The notes under the pieces are model-generated. The model did not search any database. It was not told the DNA's origin and worked only from the letters and a program-made list of their open reading frames with translations. A stretch of 64,000 bases of DNA from a virus. Positions 39,741 to 48,924 of the stretch are shown here, piece by piece (position 1 is the stretch's first letter; every line of letters begins with the position of its first letter). Location: positions 62,001 through 126,000 of IMG/VR virus record IMGVR_UViG_3300025133_000022. One strand, given 5' to 3'. The translations under genes and the position numbers were made by a program.

Positions 39741-40235
39741 TTAAGGATTGTTAATGATTAGTGGTGCGGAATCATAATGCACATCAACAAAACCAACTGG
39801 AGTCCCAGTCATTTTCGCTGTTGCTTGCAAAAAGAAATAATCGCCAGCTTCAGTAAGCCGCGCATCTTCACTTGTAAATGAAAAATTGGCAAAACCGCCA
39901 TCGCCAGCACCACCTGCAAGAGTACAGGTAGCAATACGAACAAATGCAGCATTGCGAAAGCGATATATTTCAAGATCATACTGCCCACCACTGCCATCGC
40001 TCATTAAATGAAAGTGAATGCTAGACATACGAAGAGCACTATCGACTCCAACACGGCCATAATTCGCAGCAGCAGCCCAGCTAAAAGTATTTGGTTGCCC
40101 AAGGACCGAATCTTTATCAACAGGATCGTTAAACCATTCAACCCCAGGCTGATAGGCAAGGGCAGTCATACTAAAACGAAGCTCACCAATAGTGTTTCCG
40201 TCAATAGTAATTCCTGTCATATAGTCAACAGGCAT
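39741..40235 (-). CDS. Virion-like protein, first gene of inverted island
   Basis: 164 residues on the minus strand. ITIDGNTIGELRFSMTALAYQPG and later FANFSFTSEDARL, DYFFLQATAKMTGTPVGFV suggest a beta-sandwich. It begins 60 bases from the start of the divergent polymerase C-terminal gene, so the gap must hold divergent promoters. Confidence 0.68.
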   Translation of the reverse strand: MPVDYMTGITIDGNTIGELRFSMTALAYQPGVEWFNDPVDKDSVLGQPNTFSWAAAANYGRVGVDSALRMSSIHFHLMSDGSGGQYDLEIYRFRNAAFVRIATCTLAGGAGDGGFANFSFTSEDARLTEAGDYFFLQATAKMTGTPVGFVDVHYDSAPLIINNP

Positions 40236-40295
40236 CGAAACTCCAAATTATATTTAATATTACCCACATCACCAACCGGGAGACCGAGCAAATCT

Positions 40296-43200
40296 ATGAA
40301 AAAACTAATTAACAAAATCAAAACCCACTATAACCAAAACCGATTGGCACTTGTCGATCAAGATTTTCTATCCTTTGAAGAAGATCTTAGCACAAATCAA
40401 GATCTAGAGCTAGTAGAACTAGCCCTAACACATAATCTCAAATTTGTAGAAAACCCAACCAATAGCATCATCTTGTACCTAACTGGTCTTACTGACCAGT
40501 TCGACAATGAGAAAGCTAGAGCTGACACGAGAGGTGGCTCTCCCCCTGACATTGACATCGACTTTGAAGCCCTTGGTAGAGACAAGGCGGTCGATTGGGT
40601 GGTTGAAGAGTGGGGGCGAAATCATGTTGCAAACATTATGACCCAAGGCACCTTTAAGCCCAAGAGTCTTACAAGAAGATTTTTCAAGATCACTGAGGGA
40701 GACCAAGAAGTCATGAGAGAAATCCTTCGAATGATCCCGCCCCCACACTTTGGCAAAGAACCAAAGTTAAAAGAAATCATTGAAGGTAACAAAGACAAGG
40801 GCTATGTAGCCCATCCAGAACTAGCTACTGCTCACAAGTACAAGGAATGGTATGAATTCACCAAGAAACTGGAAGGAATGGTTGCTAACTTTGGCATCCA
40901 CGCAGCTGGAATCGTTATCAGCGACTTCCCCATCCCAGACACCATTCCCTGCTGGAAAAACAGCAAGAGCGAATTCATTACCCAATACGACATGCACGAA
41001 GTTGAAGAACTAGGAAGCATCAAGTTTGACTTCCTGGTAATCAACAATCTAGACATCCTGAAAGAATGCGTACGACTTATTAAACTAAGACACAACATCG
41101 AATACGATATTTATAATGTGCCTGACGGAGATGAAAAGGCTTACGAACTCATGGCTCAAGGACTGCTAACCGGCGTCTTTCAAATGGAGACCAGTGGATC
41201 AGCCAAAAAACTGATCCAACGCATCAAGCCTACCAACTTAGAAGAACTTAGCGACATTAACGCATTGAATCGACCTGGACCAATGGAAGCAGGTCTAGAC
41301 GAAGCCTATGTAGTAAACAAGACCAATGGCTACGCTCCCAAGGACATGCCTCCTGCTCTTGCAGAAATTCTAAAAGGAACCTATTGGACTCTGGTGTATC
41401 AAGAGCAAATCATGCGACTGGTATCCGAACTGGCAGGATTCACGCTTCAAGAGGCAGATGACGTTAGACGAGCAATGGGTTGACAACACTTTAGCATAGC
41501 GCTATGGTACTTCATACAAGGAGTACTTATGCAAACCAAAATCACAGATGAAAAGAAGCTAGAAATTGCTCTAGCTTACCAGCAGGGTCAAAGTACAATA
41601 GAGATTGCAAACAACTACGGCTGCTCGACTACCATAGTTTACAGAGCTCTGAAACTGCTTGAGACTCCTAGGAGAACTGGTGGCCATCAGCCACCAAACT
41701 TCAAAGATACTTACTTTGACCAGATCAACACAGAGGAAAAAGCCTACTTCCTAGGCTTAATCATCGCAGACGGAAGCGTATGTCAGCCCTCCAGGGGCGG
41801 TCAAAAAATTTTCCAGTTGGAACTCCTTGAGCAAGACAACAAGCTCATTGCCCAACTCTGCCAAGAACTCCAATACCCTCTGTCCAGGATTAAAACTTAC
41901 CAGCGAACAGGCAGATCAGCTACAAGCAAAGTCTCAATTACCTCAAACCAACTAGCTAAAAGCCTAGCAAAATACGGAGTGGTTGCAGACAAAGCCCCTT
42001 GGACTGAACTACCCACAATAGACGCAAGCCTGATGAGACATGCTCTTAGAGGACTGTACGATGGCGATGGAAGTATTGCCAAGTACAGACTCGTACTGAC
42101 AGCAGGCAACACAGTGATTCTAAACCAAGTGCGTGACCATCTGATCAGCACCTTAAGCCTGAATCCAAAAGCCATTAGAATCTACAAAACAGGAGAAAGA
42201 GCCTGGGCTCTTTCTATCAACAGAAAGCTGGAAAGACAATCTGTGATGAAGCACCTCTACCAAGATGCTTCTGTCGCTATGCAAAGAAAAGCCCGCTGGC
42301 TGGGCAACCAGTCAGAATAACCATTCCGTGAATTCAGAGAAAGCCCAGAGGTGGGTAACCCTGAGCCAAGCTGTAGAGGAATCTACAGAAGGTGCAACGA
42401 CTAGTGAATACAATCCAGAACGGATTATGAATCACCACGAGCGCGGAACATCCCAAGCGGATGAAGATATAGTCTGAGCTACGCCAATAGCCTAAAAAGA
42501 AAGCGTAGAAGCTCAGGATAAAGAGCCTGAGCGATAACAACACTGAAAAAGAAAGTCTCCGTGCTGGAGAAGTACAGAGACCCCTTCATTAAAGGCTGTG
42601 TAGACCACAATATCAATAAGCAATATGCAGAAACTCTTTGGGACGACACTCTACTTGGTTTTGCTAACTATTGCTTTAACAAGTCCCACAGTCTGGCATA
42701 CAGCGTCATCACCTACCTTTGCGCTTTTTTCAAAGCACACTACCCTACTGAGTTCTTCACCTCGTTGATGACTATCCGATCTCAGGTGATGCAACCAAAA
42801 CTATGGGCGCAGAAAGCGCCCCAGTTCGTTAGCGAGGCCAAGAAGATGGGAGTACGTGTTCACGCACCCTACATCCAGAAGTCCAAACTTGGCTTCACCA
42901 TTGAAGACGATGAAATCTACTTTGGTCTCAATGCCATTAAGCAAGTAGGAGTAACAGCTTGCCGAAGCATTATTGCTGCAAGAAAGCGGGGAAACTTTAA
43001 AGACATCTGGGACTTTTTAGCTCGAGTCAACAGACAGAAAGTTACCACCAGAACCTTTGAGGCCCTGGTAAGAGCGGGTGCGTTCGACCGCATGGGTTAC
43101 CTACGGTCAGAACTACTCGAAAAGACTAAAGACATCTATTCATTCTTCAACAACAACATTGAATATGAAGAAAGAATCCAAAATCATAAAATTAGAGCAG

Positions 43201-43907
43201 CTGAAAATCAAAAAAAAGATGCACGCCGTACAGAAATTCAAAAAGAAATCAAGAATGCTAAAACACTTATCAAGCAAATGAAAAAAGAAAAGCTGAATGT
43301 GCCTGCATTTCTACAACATGCTGCCGACTATGACAAAAGATTAAGAAACGTAAGACAACAGATTCGTGCAACCGGGTTAAAGCCAGAAGAAACATTGTCA
43401 GGAAAAGACCTACAAGAGTATAACGAATCTTTGACTCTTCGAAAAAAACCAGAACTCAAGTTGAAAGACAAACCAATTCAGCCAGAGCTTACTAGAGTTA
43501 GAGCTGTAAAGATAAGCGTCGCAGAATTAATGGAACAAGCAGATTTCATTGGATGCTATCTTCATGACCATCCAGCTCCCGTCTTGTATCCAGATACTAC
43601 CCGCATTGCCAACGCACAACAAGGTGACTACCTAGGCATGGCAGGGCAAATTACCAACTGGAAGCAAATCAAAACCAGAAAGGGAGATGACATGGCTTTC
43701 GCCCAGATGGGCGACGGTACTGGTCTCGCAGAACTAATAATCTTTCCATATGTGTACAAAAGACTCAAAGCCAGTGGTAAACTACCAGAGCCAAGAGATA
43801 TTGTTCGGGTTAGATGTGAAGTAGAAACAGCTGGAAACGAAGATAGCGAAGAAAATGGTGAAATTAAAGTCATCGTTAAAGATATCGAAGTCTACCAGTC
43901 CAAATAG
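40296..43907 (+). CDS. dnaE: DNA polymerase III alpha, C-terminal gene, two exons
   Basis: Exons 40296-41480 and 42546-43907 encode about 848 residues. The catalytic pair is in SPPDIDIDF, and the third Asp in IKFDFLVINNLDIL. Exon 1 ends in the conserved QEADDVRRAMG and exon 2 resumes KKKVSVLEKYRDPF...GFANYCFNKSHSLAYSVITY, the normal DnaE order. A coiled segment, helix-hairpin-helix and an OB domain (GDYLGMAGQITNWKQIKTRKGD) follow. The N-terminal 80 residues before the catalytic motif have no counterpart I recognise. Together with the N-terminal gene the total is about 1290 residues. Confidence 0.9.
41481..42545 (+). mobile_element. Group I intron in the polymerase C-terminal gene
   Basis: 1065 bases. 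The exon ends GGT and the intron ends G. The core is clear in the 3' half: CCCTGAGCCAAGC (Q), GCAACGACTAGTG (R, P7 5' strand) and GAAGATATAGTCTGAG (S). The endonuclease gene starts 48 bases into the intron, so it sits in a peripheral loop near the 5' end. Splicing restores the DnaE motif RRAMG-KKK. Confidence 0.92.
41529..42320 (+). CDS. LAGLIDADG homing endonuclease, intron-encoded
   Basis: 263 residues with both motifs, AYFLGLIIADGSV (about residue 77) and ALRGLYDGDGSI (about 176), so a single-chain two-motif enzyme. An N-terminal helix-turn-helix (TIEIANNYGCSTTIVYRALKLL) probably helps DNA binding. ATG 41529 follows AAGGAG. It should cut intron-less polymerase alleles. Confidence 0.92.
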   Translation: MQTKITDEKKLEIALAYQQGQSTIEIANNYGCSTTIVYRALKLLETPRRTGGHQPPNFKDTYFDQINTEEKAYFLGLIIADGSVCQPSRGGQKIFQLELLEQDNKLIAQLCQELQYPLSRIKTYQRTGRSATSKVSITSNQLAKSLAKYGVVADKAPWTELPTIDASLMRHALRGLYDGDGSIAKYRLVLTAGNTVILNQVRDHLISTLSLNPKAIRIYKTGERAWALSINRKLERQSVMKHLYQDASVAMQRKARWLGNQSE

Positions 43908-43915
43908 GAGAGAAA

Positions 43916-45019
43916 ATGAGTACATACAGATGGCGTCCGCAAGAAGAGCGTCTCCTTCAGACGCTCCTGCCTACGAATAGCTACAGGGAAATCTCTGAGC
44001 AGATCAACCGTAGGCACGACAAAGGAATCACCGGATTCCCATGTGAACGCACAGACGAAGCAGTAAGGAAGAAGTGTATCCGCGAAAGCTGGACTCCACA
44101 GTCCTGCACAGGCTTCAGTGAAGCAGACCCACATGACAAGCGCTGGGACCAGCTCCGAGAGATCCAAGAGCAGTACAAGGCCCAGGGCACAGAGAAGCTG
44201 CGAGGAGTAATCGGTGAAGACAAGATCACTACCAAGATCCTGTCTCTTAGTGACATCCACTTCCCGCTTGCACGTGAAGATCTCCTTGCGCAGATCGTCA
44301 GAACGCATGCAGATGCAGATGTAGTCGTAGTCAACGGTGACCTCATGGAGGGTTACATCTTCAGCACCTTTGCAAAGAATAGAAGTATTGCAGCACTAGA
44401 TGAATACCGTGCAGCATTCCTGTTCATCAAGATGCTGAGTGAACGTTTCCCCAAGGTCATTCTTGTAGACGGAAATCACGACATCAGAGCCGGTAGAGCT
44501 CTTAAGTCTGCAGGATTCGACAAGGACGCAAGTCAGATTCTACGTCCAAATCTGATGGCACGCCTTGCCAATGGCGAACTGCTCGATAAGAGTGGACTTC
44601 TCCTTGAAAAGTTGGATTTCAGTAATGTTATCTACGAACCCCGTGAGAGCTGGTTTGTAAAGGTCGGAAAGACCCTCTTCGTCCACCCTCATGGACGTGG
44701 CGGCAGCAAGCCAGGCCACACCGTAACGAATCATGGCGATAAGCTCATGAGACGATACGAAGACAACGAAGTTGATTCGGTAGTATGCGGTCACACGCAC
44801 AAAATCTACAAGGGCATCATCAATGGCAAGCTATACATCGAACAGGGATTCCTTGCTGGCATTCTAGCTTACTTGCACAGCCCCAAGAGCGACTCCCGCT
44901 TCAACTACCAAAATGGCTATGCAGTCATTTACCAGGACGCTGATGGAAACACAGATTTCAATCTCAGCGGCCCTGTCTACATGGGCGAAAGCCTACCGCC
45001 AAAAAAAGAAGCACTATAG
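43916..45019 (+). CDS. Metallophosphoesterase with N-terminal helix-turn-helix
   Basis: 367 residues. All five calcineurin-type motifs are present: SLSDIHF, VVNGDLMEG, VDGNHDIRAG, LFVHPHG and VCGHTHK. The N-terminal 60 residues (WRPQEERLLQTLLPTNSYREISEQI...DEAVRKKC) look like a Myb/SANT-type DNA-binding module. An SbcD/Mre11-like role in DNA ends is possible, but other phosphodiesterase activities cannot be excluded. Confidence 0.85.
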   Translation: MSTYRWRPQEERLLQTLLPTNSYREISEQINRRHDKGITGFPCERTDEAVRKKCIRESWTPQSCTGFSEADPHDKRWDQLREIQEQYKAQGTEKLRGVIGEDKITTKILSLSDIHFPLAREDLLAQIVRTHADADVVVVNGDLMEGYIFSTFAKNRSIAALDEYRAAFLFIKMLSERFPKVILVDGNHDIRAGRALKSAGFDKDASQILRPNLMARLANGELLDKSGLLLEKLDFSNVIYEPRESWFVKVGKTLFVHPHGRGGSKPGHTVTNHGDKLMRRYEDNEVDSVVCGHTHKIYKGIINGKLYIEQGFLAGILAYLHSPKSDSRFNYQNGYAVIYQDADGNTDFNLSGPVYMGESLPPKKEAL

Positions 45020-45027
45020 GAGTGAAA

Positions 45028-45396
45028 ATGAGTAGAATTCTAGGACCTGATGGACAGCCTGTCAGGCCTCAACGACAAATTCCAGATGAAGTAATTATAC
45101 ATCATCTAGGAGACCATGATGGACGACTTAACGCACTAGCAGCCCAGTCTGTACATATGGGAATCATGGTAGAATATCTGGTTGAACAACTAGGTACTCT
45201 GTTACCAAATTTCGATCTTGACCCAGAAGAATTTGCAGAGTTTCGTAAACGCAGATTTGAAGAAATGCAAAACGAAGCAAAAGCAATTGAAGAAGCTCGA
45301 GCCAAAGCCGTTGCAGAGCAGGCTCAGAACCAAGCAGATTTTCCAGACTTGGATCTAGACGAAATTGATGACGGAGATATTAAACCTAATGGGTGA
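45028..45396 (+). CDS. Protein of unknown function
   Basis: 122 residues from ATG 45028 behind TAGGAG. The region DGRLNALAAQSVHMGIMVEYLVEQL is helical, followed by an acidic tail. Likely an oligomerising accessory protein; not identified. Confidence 0.7.
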   Translation: MSRILGPDGQPVRPQRQIPDEVIIHHLGDHDGRLNALAAQSVHMGIMVEYLVEQLGTLLPNFDLDPEEFAEFRKRRFEEMQNEAKAIEEARAKAVAEQAQNQADFPDLDLDEIDDGDIKPNG

Positions 45397-46594
45397 CTGG
45401 GCTTTCGTAGAGCATGCCACCAAGCAGCTCATGCGAGGACGCTCAGGTGATTCAAAAGGACCAACCTTCTGGCCTTCAGAGGCCAGTGCAACCTACGTAA
45501 ATGATGAAGGGAAAGAAATAACTGTTGGGAAATGCCGAAGAGCAATATTCTTCAGGTATCTTATTGACAGTTATAAATTCTTTGAAAAGTACAAAATCTG
45601 GCGACCTCTAGTTGAGAAACTTAAGAAGGAGTCAAAACCTGTAGACCGCTACATGCTATGGATCTGGGCAGCCGGCAACCAAGCTGAAGACTTCCTAATT
45701 GAACAAGCAAAGAAAAGCGGCATCTACGTAGACGAACAAGTCCCAGTGTATATCAAGTCCCACAGAGTATCAGGTAAGAAAGACATTGAAGTTCACAACC
45801 CAGAGACAAGTAAGCTAAGTATCGTAGAGGCCAAGAGCGTCTACGGCTTTGGAGCTAACACAGTACTCGGAACTGAATCCCAAAGAAGGCGAGGATTCAT
45901 GGGTGAACCAAGAGAAAGCAACCTGATGCAGATTGCTCTCTATCATTGGTGGTCCGCCAGTTTGGATGCCGCCTATGAAGAGAGTCGTCTAGTGTACATC
46001 GCAAGAGATACAGGTAGGTATGCAGAATATCTAGTACGTACCATCGATGAAGACGGTACAATTCACATTGAATATAGACCCTGGCACCCAAACAAGGGAG
46101 CATGGACACGAGTAGCATTCACCATCAATCATTTACTAGATAGCTATGAAGCCATCCAGTTAGCTGTTGATAGTGGGCGAATTCCACCAAGGGACTTTGA
46201 CATATCGTGGAGTAAAGAACGCTTAGATCAAACCTTCAAAGCTGGAAAACTAAGTAAAGGTGAAGCAGACAAGTATGTAAAAATCGAGGCACGCAAGGCT
46301 GAGAACGCCTGGATTGCCGAGATGCAAAACCTTGACGAAGATGACCATATGATCACCGCAGCAGAAGAACGTCCAGATATCTTGCTGGCACCAGTCACCA
46401 AGCAACTGGCTAAGTTTCGTGCACATGAAGACATGGGGGCAAGTTACAACAAAGATAAAGCAAAACTTGTTAAAATGCTTCGAGCTGTCAAACCTAAAAA
46501 AGAACTGATGCCTATTGAAAAGGGTGATTGGCAGTGCAGGTTCTGCAAGTTTTCACCAACTTGCTACTTTGATGAAAATTCTGAGGAAAAATAA
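45389..46594 (+). CDS. PD-(D/E)XK nuclease with C-terminal cysteine cluster (Cas4/RecB-like)
   Basis: About 401 residues from ATG 45389 (an in-frame ATG at 45368 is possible). The nuclease core reads HRVSGKKDIEV...KLSIVEAKS, with Asp and Glu-x-Lys. The C-terminus WQCRFCKFSPTCYF has three closely spaced Cys as in the iron-sulfur cluster of AddB/Cas4 nucleases. Probably an exonuclease for recombination or host DNA degradation. Confidence 0.82.
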   Translation: MGDWAFVEHATKQLMRGRSGDSKGPTFWPSEASATYVNDEGKEITVGKCRRAIFFRYLIDSYKFFEKYKIWRPLVEKLKKESKPVDRYMLWIWAAGNQAEDFLIEQAKKSGIYVDEQVPVYIKSHRVSGKKDIEVHNPETSKLSIVEAKSVYGFGANTVLGTESQRRRGFMGEPRESNLMQIALYHWWSASLDAAYEESRLVYIARDTGRYAEYLVRTIDEDGTIHIEYRPWHPNKGAWTRVAFTINHLLDSYEAIQLAVDSGRIPPRDFDISWSKERLDQTFKAGKLSKGEADKYVKIEARKAENAWIAEMQNLDEDDHMITAAEERPDILLAPVTKQLAKFRAHEDMGASYNKDKAKLVKMLRAVKPKKELMPIEKGDWQCRFCKFSPTCYFDENSEEK

Positions 46595-46858
46595 ATGAAT
46601 ACATTCTTCTTCGTTAAGGTAAGACTAGGAAAAACACAAGGGCGCCGAAGCTGGAGCTTCGGACCCTTTGTTCAATTTGAAGACGCAACTCGCCTTCTAG
46701 ACCATATCCCAAAACTCATTATAGGAATGGGTTCAATTCCAAATCGATATACAATGACAATTGAAGAACGCCACTTGACTCAAGGCAAGTGGGTCAAACT
46801 TAATACAAGAAGTAAACTTACAGTTAGTGAAAACATGGTAGTAACAGAATCTAGATGA
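46595..46858 (+). CDS. Small protein of unknown function
   Basis: 87 residues immediately after the nuclease stop. Beta-rich with a basic loop. Overlaps the GMP reductase-like gene by 4 bases. Confidence 0.65.
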   Translation: MNTFFFVKVRLGKTQGRRSWSFGPFVQFEDATRLLDHIPKLIIGMGSIPNRYTMTIEERHLTQGKWVKLNTRSKLTVSENMVVTESR

Positions 46859-47901
46859 CACATATATTAGACAACAAAACATTAGCAGCCGACGATGTGC
46901 TATGCGTACCAGCCATGGGAATCCTGCCCAGCAGGTCTGATGCGAAGATAGCGCCGTTTATCTACAGCGCCCCTATGGACACGGTAACAGGCTACACCTT
47001 AACCAAAGAGCTTGTTGAGCTGGGTCACTTCCCCGTGGTTAGTAGAGCTTTAAAACGAGATGAATGGTTGCGAACCTTAAGAGAATTCGCAGGTCACCCA
47101 CAGGTCTTCTTTGCGATCGGTCTAGACCGAAATCAATTAAAAAACCTAATAGATACACTGATAGAGATGGAAATTGACAAGCCAATTAACTTGGCAATTG
47201 ACATTGCTCATGGAGATATGAAGCAAGCTCACGAACTGGCTGCCTATCTTTCAGAACTGGGCATTTGCCGCTTTATTATGAGCGGTAGTATCTGCACTCC
47301 TTCAGCTGCAATACGAGCTACAATGAATGGCTGCACTCACCTGCGAGTTGGTGTCGGTCCAGGCAGTGTATGCAGCACACGATTAATGACAGGTTGTGGA
47401 TATCCTCAGCTTAGTGCAATCTATCAAATTGCCAAGCTGGGGCCACGTGCCCAAATCATTGCTGATGGAGGAATCAGAAACTCTGGCGACGCAGTCAAAT
47501 ATCTTGCAGCTGGAGCCAACGGAGTTATGCTAGGCGGTCTTTTGTCAAAAACAGTAGAAGCTACTGGGTGGGAGTTTGTTGGGTGGGAGCAACCGCCTAC
47601 AGACGGCACAATATCTTTCCCTATGCCAAGCCCAGAACCCATCTATCAAAAGAACTTTCGAGGGCAAGCAAGCGCATCATTCATGCGCGAACATGGAAAA
47701 ACTCACGCATGTCCTGAAGGCATAGAGAAAACTATCACCTGGGAAGGTGACAAGTTAAAACATACAGTTAAAAGTTTTGAAGCTGGTATAGCCGGTGGCA
47801 TAAGTTTGCTTGGCCTTACTAGCATTGAAGAACTTGGTCCTGAAACTGTAGAAATGGTGCAGGTCACCAACAGTGCAATCTTGGAAGGAAAACCACAATG
47901 A
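46855..47901 (+). CDS. GMP reductase / IMP dehydrogenase-family enzyme
   Basis: 348 residues, a TIM barrel of the IMPDH/GMPR family. LRVGVGPGSVCSTRLMTGCGYPQLSAI carries the catalytic Cys and the G-C-G-Y-P-Q variant typical of GMP reductase. ADGGIRNSGDAVKYLAAGANGVMLG binds phosphate. There is no CBS domain. GMP reductase makes IMP from GMP, so the phage may redirect purine pools. IMPDH activity cannot be excluded without alignment. Confidence 0.85.
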   Translation: MTHILDNKTLAADDVLCVPAMGILPSRSDAKIAPFIYSAPMDTVTGYTLTKELVELGHFPVVSRALKRDEWLRTLREFAGHPQVFFAIGLDRNQLKNLIDTLIEMEIDKPINLAIDIAHGDMKQAHELAAYLSELGICRFIMSGSICTPSAAIRATMNGCTHLRVGVGPGSVCSTRLMTGCGYPQLSAIYQIAKLGPRAQIIADGGIRNSGDAVKYLAAGANGVMLGGLLSKTVEATGWEFVGWEQPPTDGTISFPMPSPEPIYQKNFRGQASASFMREHGKTHACPEGIEKTITWEGDKLKHTVKSFEAGIAGGISLLGLTSIEELGPETVEMVQVTNSAILEGKPQ

Positions 47902-48110
47902 TCAAAACGGTAGATATTGCATGGACTTTTACTTTTTCAACAGAGGTAGAAGTGGAAGTAGATGACGAGCTGGACGAAGAAACAGCTGATGCAGACGCAA
48001 TGAAGAAGGCAGACAATCTGATGCGGGATATGACCTTGCGTCAAGTAATCAACTACCTTTGCATTGACGACTGCTCTGCAGACAATTTCGAAACCACAGA
48101 TGTATACTAG
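47898..48110 (+). CDS. Small acidic protein of unknown function
   Basis: 70 residues, Asp/Glu-rich, overlapping the previous gene by 4 bases. Ends in TAG. Confidence 0.62.
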   Translation: MIKTVDIAWTFTFSTEVEVEVDDELDEETADADAMKKADNLMRDMTLRQVINYLCIDDCSADNFETTDVY

Positions 48111-48120
48111 GAGATAAAAC

Positions 48121-48924
48121 GTGAAAAGCATTTGGGTCGCAGGAGACTTCTTCTACGACGAATTCAACATCGGTAGGTACCGGGGCGAAGGGCCCCGGTT
48201 TCTAATTGATGAAACAGTAACCAGACCTGGAGGAGCCGCCAACACACTGGCGAATGCACGGGCAATCTGCAGAAATTCTGCGATCAAATGCCAAGCCACA
48301 GGCTACTCCCAACCAAAGGTCTTACGTCGTTGGATTCAAGACGACAAAACCATTTTCGAGTACTGGGACTACCAAGGTGGTGTCACAGACCCATGGGAAA
48401 TCTTAAACAAGAAAGACCCCAGCTTTCATGGTGCCAGGGAATTCAATACCCTAGTAGTTAGTGAATACAACAAAGGGTTTAGTAAATGTGATGTAACAAA
48501 CGCAGCGGTATTCGACCTGCTTGTTGTGGATAGTAGGTACAAGACGGCACCGATCAAGGAACTAAAGCATTTGACCCAAACAAGTATCTGGCGCTGCACA
48601 GGTACAGAATACAATGAAAGGTGGGCTGAGCATTTCGACTGGGTGGTTCACACGAACCACGCTGAGAGAATCACAGTGTTCCAGCCCAACGAACAAGACA
48701 CCATTGGCAACTTATCAGCACAGATCGATGTGCCTGAACTAGATATTGTAGACCCAGTAGGCGCTGGCGATACGTTCACTGCTGCACTGGCTGCACATCT
48801 GACAAATGCTGGGGTAGTTGAATTCGAAACCTTGGTTAATGCTACTCGCTTCGCAGTTGCAGCTGCGCAGAATGCATGTGCAAAAAAATTCACAGCAAAA
48901 ACAGACGTACGATTGGAGAAATAA
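48121..48924 (+). CDS. PfkB-family sugar kinase (HldE kinase-domain type)
   Basis: 267 residues from GTG 48121 behind AGGAGAT. TVTRPGGAANTLANARAI and the PfkB signature DIVDPVGAGDTFTAALAAHL (with catalytic Asp) are clear. The spacing resembles the kinase half of HldE, which phosphorylates heptose-7-phosphate. The matching nucleotidyltransferase domain is encoded at 28018-28494. The phage may make an NDP-sugar for modification or host surface change. Confidence 0.82.
   Translation: MKSIWVAGDFFYDEFNIGRYRGEGPRFLIDETVTRPGGAANTLANARAICRNSAIKCQATGYSQPKVLRRWIQDDKTIFEYWDYQGGVTDPWEILNKKDPSFHGAREFNTLVVSEYNKGFSKCDVTNAAVFDLLVVDSRYKTAPIKELKHLTQTSIWRCTGTEYNERWAEHFDWVVHTNHAERITVFQPNEQDTIGNLSAQIDVPELDIVDPVGAGDTFTAALAAHLTNAGVVEFETLVNATRFAVAAAQNACAKKFTAKTDVRLEK

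Noticed and set aside
38571-40296. Split intein joining the two polymerase halves
   Set aside because: No Cys/Ser-start block A at the N-fragment end and no His-Asn plus Cys/Ser/Thr end before the C-fragment; the C-gene starts with its own ATG and ribosome-binding site.
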